From the NCBI GenBank assembly GCA_903913865.1, contig CAIWMU010000223.1:1-52188 (forward strand): a stretch of DNA of 52,188 nt, in the 5' to 3' direction. Positions within the stretch are counted from its first letter, which is position 1. Each line of letters starts with the position of its first letter. The DNA comes from an uncultured Verrucomicrobia subdivision 3 bacterium (GTDB lineage Bacteria; Verrucomicrobiota; Verrucomicrobiia; Limisphaerales; UBA8199). Shown here in pieces: positions 1 through 9,900 of the stretch. Made by a program: the position numbers and the translations under genes. The notes below the pieces were generated by a model. The model saw nothing but the letters and a program-made list of their open reading frames with translations. It ran no database searches and was not told the origin of the DNA.

Positions 1-930
1 CTGCTCAACCGTCAGCACGCCGTTTGTGAACGAGAAACTGTAGTTCGCGGAGGCCAGGGTTCCCAACGCCGCCGTGATGGTGTAGGGCCCCACAGGACTG
101 GCCACATCGGCCGTAGTCGTCAGGGAAGCTGCACCGGTTACCGGAGAGGGTGTCAACGGAGTCTTGCCACTGCCACGACTACCCAGGGACCTGATTCCCT
201 CGTTGTTCACAAACCCGCTGTAGCTGGCTGTGAACACCGGGTTGGTGTGCCCATACACCCGGCTCTTGTAGTCCCCGATCACCAGCAGCGGCGCCTTCGT
301 GATGCTCAGAAAGGCCTTGTTGGTGGTCACGGTGTAGTTGCCCAGCTTGCTGTCCGGGTCACTGAGCGATGGAACAATGTCGTAGGTCGCCACAGGACTG
401 AATGAATTTGCCCAGGATGTGTAGAGGCCTGTGATGTTGTCGTTGTTCAGCACCCCCACCACTGTTCCCGTGAATACAGGGTTGGTGGCACCATACAGAC
501 GATTGGTCGCATCAGCCGTGATGCTCATCGCAGCCTTGTCCACTGTCAGAGTGGCATTCGTGAAGGCAAAGCTGTAGTTCGTCGCGCTCAGCGTGCCAAT
601 CGCAGCGGCGATCGTGTAACCACCAGCCGCGCTGTTCGTGGTCGTCGTGCTCGTCAGAGAGGGAGCACCGCTCAGAACATTCGTTGTGTCCCCATTCAAC
701 CATCCCGTGTAACTGGCTGTGAACACCGGATTCGTCGAAGCATAATTCCGGCTCTTGTTGTCGGCTGCCACCGTCACAACCGCCTGCTCAACCGTCAGCA
801 CGCCGTTTGTGAAGGAGAAGCTGTAGTTCGAAGATGCCAAAGTTCCCAGTGCTGCTGTGATGGTGTAGGGACCCACAGGACTGGTCACATCCGCAGGGGT
901 CGTCAAAGAGGGGGCACCTGTGAAGGGTAT
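1..930 (-). repeat. Repeated MBG-type modules at the left edge
   Basis: Modules of about 75-90 residues carry the signature YGxTNPVFTASY(T/S)G, then a GAPSLTT-type turn, then YTI.AALGTLxxxNYSFxFTNGVLTVEQA. The DNA at 1-110 closely matches 783-895, so the unit is repeated at nucleotide level. This fits the MBG family of extracellular sandwich repeats, and more copies probably continue beyond the left edge. Confidence 0.75.
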
Positions 931-3900
931 CGGGTCGGTGACAAACTTCACCTTTGTCCCACCACCCTTCGCTACCAATATTGTGGGCCTGTTGGTCTGA
1001 ATCCCGCTGTAACTGGCGCTACACAACGGATTGGTGTGCCCATACACCCGGCTCTTGTAATCCGCTATCACCAGCAGCGGTGCCTTGGCCACCGTCAGGG
1101 TGTTTGTCCCGCTGCCAGCATAATTGGCATCCACAATGGTGCCAACGGCTGTGTAACTGCCCGCATTGACCGGCAGCTCCCCCAGCCCATTGTAGGTCAC
1201 AGAGACCGTCAGGTTGCTCGGCGTTGTCCAACTCGTTACCTCCCGGGGCGTGCCGTCGTAGGTCTGGGTCAGCGATGCCAGTTGCACGCTGGCCGCCGCC
1301 TTATTCACCACAATCGCAAACCTGTTCGTGGCATTCAGGTAACTGTCATTCGCCACAAGCGTCACCCAGTTGCTCCCGGCCGCCGTCGGCGTTCCGGAGA
1401 AGGTCCGCGTGTCGGAATTGAGCGTGATCCCGCCCGGCAAGCCGTAGGCTGTGTAGGTCAGGGTGTTGCCATCCGGATCCGTGAAGGTTCCCGCCAGGAA
1501 GGTGTAACTGAAGGCCGAATTGTAGGTTGCCACCAGATTGGTGATTCCCACCGCCAGCTCAGGCGCCCGGTTCACTGGCAATGTCCTGAAACTCAGGATG
1601 TCGCTGTAATTGGTCCCAATCCGATTGGTCACTCCCGCCCTGTAGTAATAGGCGGTGTCAGGAATCAGCTGAGTCACCAGATTGGTGATCGCAACCGGTG
1701 CCATGCCGTTCCACACCCCATCCATCAACGTGCTGAACGTGGCCCCTGTCAGGTTCGTGACCGAGCCGTATTGGAAGAATGAACCGGTCGGCAGGTCGTA
1801 GGGGGTCATGCTCACACTCAGGGTCACGACATTGCTCCCAATCAAACTGGCCGCAAGACTGGTGAACGCCGGGACCGCAGGCTCCCGAATCACCATGACT
1901 GTGTAGGTCGTGATGGTGGTCCCATCCTGGGCGGTCACCTCAACCGGGATGCTGCTTGTGCCAACCACCAGGCTGATCCATCCGGAAGCCGTTCCAGAAG
2001 CAACCGTTGTGCCGTTCACTTTCACCGTCGCGTTGCTCTGCGCCACCGTCGCCGTGATCGTCATGTTCGTCACCCCATTGGTAACTCCCGTCCAGTAGGT
2101 GCCGGTTCCAGCCGCAAAGACCGGTGTCAGCGGGCCAACATTGGCCACCAGGCCCGACAGGGCCGCGTTGGTGCTCAGCGTCACAAAGCTCAGGAACTCT
2201 CCGTAATTTGTCCCGGCAACATTCGTTCCGACCGCACGATAGTAATAGGTCGTCTCAGGCGTCAGGTTCGTAAGCATCAGGCTGGCAGGGAGAACGTTCG
2301 GGCCGACCAGTCCGCTTTGAGCGAGCACCGACAGTAGGGAATCCGGGGTAATCTTCCGGATTCGGTGGTTGCCATTATCGGCCACATAGACATTCCCCAT
2401 CCTGTCCACCGCCATACCGAGCGGACGAGTGAACTGCGCAGTCTCTGCCGTGCCATCAGCAAAACCGATTGTGCCCGAGCCGGCCAGAGTCGTGACATCG
2501 CCCACCGGGGTCACTTTGCGGATACGGTGGTTGGCCGTATCCGAAACAAACATCGTGCCACCGGCACCCACCGCCACACCCCACGTAAAATGGAACTGTG
2601 CCGCTGCGCCCGTGCCGTCCGCAAAGCCGGTGGTGGAACCTGCCAGAGTGGTTACCAGCCCGACCGGGGTCACTTTGCGGATGCGGCTGTTGCTGTAATC
2701 CGCCACATAGACATTCCCATCAGCAGCCACCCCCACGCCCCGCGGGGAACTAAACTGCGCATCCGCTGCCGTGCCGTCGGCAAATCCAGCCGTCCCGGAA
2801 CCGGCCAGCGTTGTGACTACTCCCACCGGCGACACTTTGCGGATCCGCTGGTTGAGGTTGTCGGCCACGTAAACATTTCCACTCGCATCCACCGCCACAC
2901 CAGATGGCGAAGCGAACTGCGCCGCAACGCCTGTGCCATCAGCAAAAGCGGATGTGCCCGAGCCCGCCAGGGTCGTGACGACTCCCACCGGTGACACTTT
3001 GCGGATCCGATGGTTGTTCGGATCCCCCACGTAAACATTCCCGCTGGCATCCACCGCCACACCGTAGGGAACATTGAACTGCGCTGCCGTTCCCGTGGCG
3101 TCGGCAAAGCCAGCCGTGCCGGAACCGGCCAGTGTGGTGACCTCACCCAGAGGGGTCACTTTGCGGATGCGGTTGTTGTCCCCATCCGCCACATATACAT
3201 TCCCGCTCGCATCCACCGCCACACCGACAGGGTAATTGAACTGCGCCGCCGCGCCCGGGCCATCAGTAAAGCCCATCAGCCCGGAACCGGCCAGAGTGCT
3301 GACGATCACGCTGGCGTTGGTGCCCGTACCATATTGGAAGAAGGCATCAGCCGCCCCTCCGGGGTTAACGCTTCCGTTGAGCGTGGCACTGGCCGATGTG
3401 ATGCTACTGGCCGCAAGGGTGATGCCCGCAGGCACGGCCGGATACCGCCACACCGACACCGTGTAAAAATTCGTGGTCACCCCGTCCTGCGCCGTCACGA
3501 CGATGGAGAGTGTGTTCGTGCCCATTACCAGATTGATGGCCGAACTAGCCACGCCGGAGCCCACAGTCGTGCCGTTGACCTTCAAAACAGCGTTCGTCTG
3601 GGCAGCAGTAGCCGTCACCGTCAGGCTGCTAACCCCGTTGGAGACAATGGTCGCATAGCTGACGATGTTCGAGGCAAAGACAGGGCTGAGGGTCCCCGCG
3701 CTCAGGGCGAGGTTGTTCAGCACGGCATTTGTGCTCAGCGTGGTAAAGCTCAGCATCGCGCCATAGGCTGTCCCGGCGATGTTGGTTCCCACACTCCTAT
3801 AGTAATAGGTCGTCCCGGGCACCAATCCGGAAAGAACGAGATTTGCAGGCACTGCACTGGCCCCGGCAAGACCTGCCTGGGCAGAGACCAACACCAGCGA

Positions 3901-6900
3901 GGGCGCGGTGATCCTGCGGATGCGGTGGTTGACAGTGTCCGCCACGTAAACGGTGCCGCTTGAATCCACGGCCACGCCCCGGGGGGAATTGAATTTCGCC
4001 ACCCCGACAGCGCCATCAGCAAAGTCCGCCGTGGAACCAGCCAACGTCGTGACCACTCCTGCCGGGGTCACTTTGCGGATTCGGTGGTTAAAGAAGTCCC
4101 CTACATAGATATTCCCACTGCCATCCAGAGCCACACCCTCGGGATAGTAAAAACTGGCATTCGTGCCCGTTCCATCCCCCCACGCCATCGCACCGCTTCC
4201 CGCCAGCGTGGTGACCACCCCCGCCGGAGTCACTTTGCGCATTCGGTGGTTAAGGGAGTCCACTACATAGACATTTCCACTGATGTCCACAGCCACACCG
4301 GAGGGACCATAGAACCGTGCAGCCGCATTCGTGCCATCCACATACCCTGAAAGAGGAAAAGGCGGTCCGGCTAACCTGGTGACCACCCCCCCTTGAGTCA
4401 CCTTGCGGATGGATTGACCTGAATTGTCCCCCACGTAAATGGTGCCAGCGCTATCCAAAGCCACACCTGTGGGATCCCAGAATGTCGCCGCCGCTCCCGT
4501 GCCATCCGCCCAGCCGGTTGCGTTCGTACCCGCCAGCGTGGTCACCACCCCCGCCGGAGTCACTTTCCGGATCCGGTTGTTTTGGGTGTCTGCCACATAA
4601 ATGTTGCCACTGGGGTCAAGCACTAAGCATGCCGGATTATTAAACTGTGCTTCCAAACCTGTGCCATCCGCCCAGGCCGCCGTGCCGGATCCCGCCAGCG
4701 TGGTGACAACCCCCGCCGGAGTCACTTTACGGATCCGGTTGTTTTGGCTGTCTGCCACATAAACGTTGCCAATGGTGTCAAGCGCAACCCCGCGAGGCCC
4801 TCTGAACTTGGCATCCGCTCCCGTCCCATCCGCATCGCCAAACGTAGAACCTCCCGCCAGTGTGCTGACCATGAACTCCGTGTTAGGGCTGGTGCCATAT
4901 TGGAAGAAGGCATCCGCCACCCCACCGGGGTTAACGCTTCCGTTAAGCGTGGCACTGGCCGATGTGATGCTACTGGCCGCAAGAGTGGTGCCCGCAGGCA
5001 CGGCTGGATACCGCCAGACCGACACCGTGTAAAGATTCGTCGTCACCCCGTCCTGCGCCGTCACAGCGATGGAGAGTGTGTTTGTGCCCACTACCAGGTT
5101 GATGGCCGAACCGGCCACGCCGGAGGCCACGGTCGTCCCGTTGACCTTCATCACGGCGTTCGTCTGGGCCAGCGTTCCGGTGGCCGTCAGGCTGCTCACT
5201 TCGTTCGAAACGATCGTGGTGTAGATCACGGTATTCGAGGCAAAGACAGGACCGAGCGTCCCGGCGCTCAGCGCGAGATCGCTGAGCAGCGCATTGGTGG
5301 CCGGTGTGGTGAAGTTGAGGTAACCACCTGTGCCGGAACCGGCGACATTCGTCGCGAAGGTGGTATAGTAGTAGGTATTTTGGGGCTGCAGGTTGCTGAC
5401 GGCAAGGCTGACCGGCACCGGAAGGATGCCCGTCAAGCCGGATGCGGCCAACACCACCGAGGTTATCATCGGAATGCTAACCCGGCGAATGCTTGTAAAT
5501 GAACCACCATCCGCCAGAAAGAGATTGTTGTTGGAATCCAGCGCAACGCCCCTCAGGACACCGAACCGGGCCACGCTCCCATCCCCATCCACGTGACCGC
5601 TGTTGATCGCGCTTCCGGCAATCGTCGTCACCACTCCGCGAGCAGTCACCTTGCGTACTGCGTAAAAATCACACACATAAAGGGCTCCGGCGGCATCCAC
5701 CGCCAAACCACCATAACCACCGTTAAAAGACGCCGCCGCCCCTGTGCCATCAATTGAAGCCGCCGTCCCTGATCCCGCGAGCGTCGTCACCACCCCGGCG
5801 GGTGTTACCTTGCGGATCCTGTTTTTGCTGTAAACATAGACGTTCGCGGCCGCATCCACCGCGATGCCGCTCGGTTCATCAAATTGGGCGGCAGCCCCCG
5901 TACCATCGGCTATCCCCTGTGTGCCGCCCGCCAACGTGGTCACCACGCCAGCCGGAGTAATTTTCCGAATCGCATAGTTGTTGCCGTCCGTCACATACAG
6001 GTTGGTGGCGGCGTCCAGCGCGATCCCAACGGGATAGGAGAACCTCGCCGCCGCCCCTGTGCCATTCACAAACCCATACGAACTCCCGGCCAGCGTTGTC
6101 ACCACCCCGGCTGATGTGATCTTCCGAATCCGGGAATTCAACAAATCAGCCACATACACGTTGCCCTCCCCATCCACCGCGATGCCCTGCGGGTAGCTGA
6201 ATGATGCTGAAACCCCGGTCCCCTCACTAAACGTAGGCACACCCGATCCCGCCAGCGTCGTCACCACCCCTTCCGAAGTCACCTTCCGGATCCGGTGATT
6301 GTTCTGGTCCGCCACATACACGTTGCCCGCACCGTCCACAGCGACACCGTAGGGTCCGCCGAATTGCGCCACCGTACTGATTCCGTCGGCATAACCGGCC
6401 GGACTAGAGCCAGCCAGAGTGCTGACCACTGTATTGCTCCCTGTTGCAAACTGAAAAAAGGCCGCGCTGCCCGCTCCATTGGGATTGATGCTGGCATTCA
6501 GAGTCGCCACTGTGCCAAGAACCGTGGTCGCCGCCAAAGTGGTGGCCGTCGGGGAGGCGATCACCACAACAGCGACCGAGCCGGTCACAGAAAGATAGTT
6601 GGTGCCCGCATCAGGGGTGAACACCACGGACTGCAGGTTGCTCCCCACCGGAGGGGTTGTCGCCGGTGTTGCAAAGCCAAAGCCACCCGGGACCGACACG
6701 CTGCCTCCTGTGAGCGAAGATGCCGAAAGCGCCTGCCCTAAAGTGATCACACTGGCAACGGGCCAGGTGGTTACATTCGGTGTGCCCCTGGCCACCACGA
6801 GTGTGTTTGTGGCTGCTCCGGTGTAGTTTGTGTTCCCCACCGTGCCAACAACCACATAGCTGCCCGCGTTGATGGGCGCCGTCCCGCTGGCATCGTAGGT

Positions 6901-9900
6901 GAATGTCACCGGCAAACCCTCCGGCAGTGTTGTTGCCGTTGCCACACGTGCTGTTCCGTTGTAGGTCTGGCTCAAGCCCTGCAAAGAGACCGTCGCTGAG
7001 GCCTGATTCACCACCTGGGTGAGGATGGGGGATGTGCCTGGCCCGAAGCTCAAGTCCCCCTCGTAATCCGCCGTCAGCAGCCGAATGCCGGCACTGAGAC
7101 CGTTCGTGGTGAAGCTCGCCACCCCGCCGCTCAAAATCGCGGTCCCGAGCGCTGCGGATCCATCCTTGAACGTCACTGTCCCCGTTGCATCATTGGTCGA
7201 AAGGGTCGCTGTCAGGGTCACACTCTCACCGTAGCTGGAAGGATTGGGCGAGGAGGCCAGCGTCGTGGTCGTGTCCGGCAATCCAGGCGTTATCCGCGCT
7301 TGCGCCACATAGTAGGCGGACTTCCCGCCGATCTGGGTAAAGTTTCCGCCCACATACAGGTTGGTGTCGGATGCGAGCACGGCCCTAACAAGTTGTGGAT
7401 ACCCGGAGCCAACGCTCGACCAAGTCGTGCCGTCCCAGATCGCCAGGTTGGTGGCGAGCACCGTACTGCCGTCCACATTGGTAACACTGGTATAGCTTCC
7501 CCCGACATAGAGGTCCGTCCCAGACATCGCCAAGCAATACACCGTCGTTGACGTACCGCCGACGCCTCCCCCCCACGCGGACCAAGCGCCGGCCGTCAGG
7601 TCGAGCCGCGCGATGCAGTTGGCGTTGAGCAGGGTTCCCGCCGCGTTCGTGAGCGCGGTGAATATTCCGCCCACGTATAGGGTGGTGCCATCCAGGGCCA
7701 GCGCATTCACGTTATTGTTCGGCCACCCGTCGTAGCCGGAATACTCGCCAGACACCAGATTCAGTTTGGCCACGTTCTTGAGCGGTACCTCAATCCCTCC
7801 GGCGTTGGTGGCAGCTGAAAAAATACCGCCAACGTAGAGATTCGATCCGGACAACTGCATGGCTGCGATGCTTGAATTTACACGCAAGCGCCCAAGGGAG
7901 GTTGACCAGTTCGTGCCGTCCCACTTGGCGTAGGCGGGAGCGACCAGCGCAGTTGGCCCCGCGTTGGTGACGCGCGAGAACACACCGCCGACGTGGAGAT
8001 CTGTCCCCGACATCAACAGATCATCCACTCGATTGTTTGCTCCCCCGCCCAGCGCCGACCAATTGGTCCCATCCCATTTGGCGATGTTATTGACGAGAAC
8101 GGCTGTGCCGTCGCTGTTGGTGGCATAGTAGAAATAGCCACACGCGTAGAGGTCCGTCCCGGACACGGCCATCTTGTACAGCGTCCCGCCCAGGCCCCCG
8201 CCGAGGGGCGTCCACTCGCTCCCGTCCCACTGGGCGATGTGGTTGGCCTTGGGCTTCCCATCCGCCGAGGCAAACTGGCCACCGGCATAGAGGCGGTTTC
8301 CGGACACCGCCAGGCACCATACATAGCTCTCCAGGGCACCGGGGAAATTGCGCCAAGCCGTGCCGTTCCAGCGGGCGATTCGGGACGCAAGGAAACCGCC
8401 GGCGGTGGTGATTTGGCCGCCGGCGTAGAGATTGGTTCCATAGGCCGCCAAGGCATAGACATCGCCGCCGCCCACTCCGGTATCGAGCGGCGACCAAGCC
8501 GTGCCGTTCCACTGGGCGACATTCGTGGCACTGACTCCGCCCGCCGTGGTGACCCGCCCCCCGGCGTAGAGCGTCGTCCCCGACATCGCCAAGGCGAATA
8601 CCGAACCGTTCACTCCTGTCCCCAAGGCCGACCAAGCGCTGGTGGTGAGGTTCCACTTCGCCACGGAGTTGACGCTGACGGCGGTGGAGGTTCCGTTGGT
8701 GGCGGTAGTGAACTGACCGCTGGCATAAAGGTCGGTGCCAGAGGGCAGCAAGGCATAGACGCTGCCATTCACCCCCGCGCCGAGCGCCGACCAGGCGGTG
8801 CCATTCCATTTGGCGATGCTGTAAACCGGGATTGCGGGATTGACAGAACTCGGACGAAGGGTGGCTTTGCTTGGAGTAAACCCAGCCGTGTTGGTGGCAT
8901 AAGCGAAACTCCCTCCCACGTAGAGGTCGGAACCGACGAGAGCCAAAGAAAGAACGTTTAGCGCCGCAGCGCCCACTACATCCCCCCCAACGCCACCCCC
9001 CAAGGCTGACCAGGTGGTGCCATCCCACTTCGCCACCCGATTGACGGACACGGCAATGCCACCCGTGTTGGTGGTGTATAGGAACGAGCCCCCGGCATAG
9101 ACGGTGGTTCCCGACACCGCCAGCGCTTTGACCTCCTGAAGTCCGGTGAGGGCAGCGCCCAGCCCCAGGGCGGACCAGTTGGTCCCATTCCATTTGGCGA
9201 TGCCATTGGCAAAGACGGCCGTGCCGTCGGTGTTCGTGGCGTAGGCGAATTTACCGCCCGCGTAGAGGTCGGTCCCGGAGAATTGCAGCGCCAACACATA
9301 ATTGTCCATTCCCCCGCCCAGAGCCGTCCAAGTGTTGCCATCCCACTTGGCCACGCCGCGCGATAACAGCAGATTGCCGATATCCCGGAACCCACCACCC
9401 ACATACAGAATGCCCGCGCCGTCCACGATGGTGACATTGACCGTATGGCTCGCCCCCGCTCGGCCTCCCAGGCTAATCCAGTCCTCATCGCTGAAGGTGG
9501 GATCAATGCGGAGCGGATAGGCCGCCCCGGCATCCGCCACCACCACGGCCAGCCGGTCCGCAGTCACCACATCGATCCTCGATTCCAACTCCCGCCCGGT
9601 GGCATCCGCCACATGGAGTCGGCTATAGGATAGCTTGCGCCCGGAACCATCCAGAGAGATCTGTGCTCCCGTCGCAGCTTTGGCCGCCCGGGCCCCACTC
9701 AGCACAAGTTCCACCCGCAGATCCCCGGCACCCGCTGGCGGGGCCGACACCACGAAATCCTGCCGCACCCCATCCACGCTCACAGAATATTCCTCCACCA
9801 GTCCCGGGCGGACAAACCGGGCATGGGAGGCATCCCCGCCGGGAGTCCCCCGGGCCGGTAGTGCCGCCATGCTGCTCCCGCTGCGCCCCACTGCTCCTGC

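Noticed and set aside
8087-9193. Second minus-strand open frame (368 codons) within the giant gene
   Set aside because: It is out of phase with the repeat protein and reflects the repetitive GC-rich codons of the propeller array.
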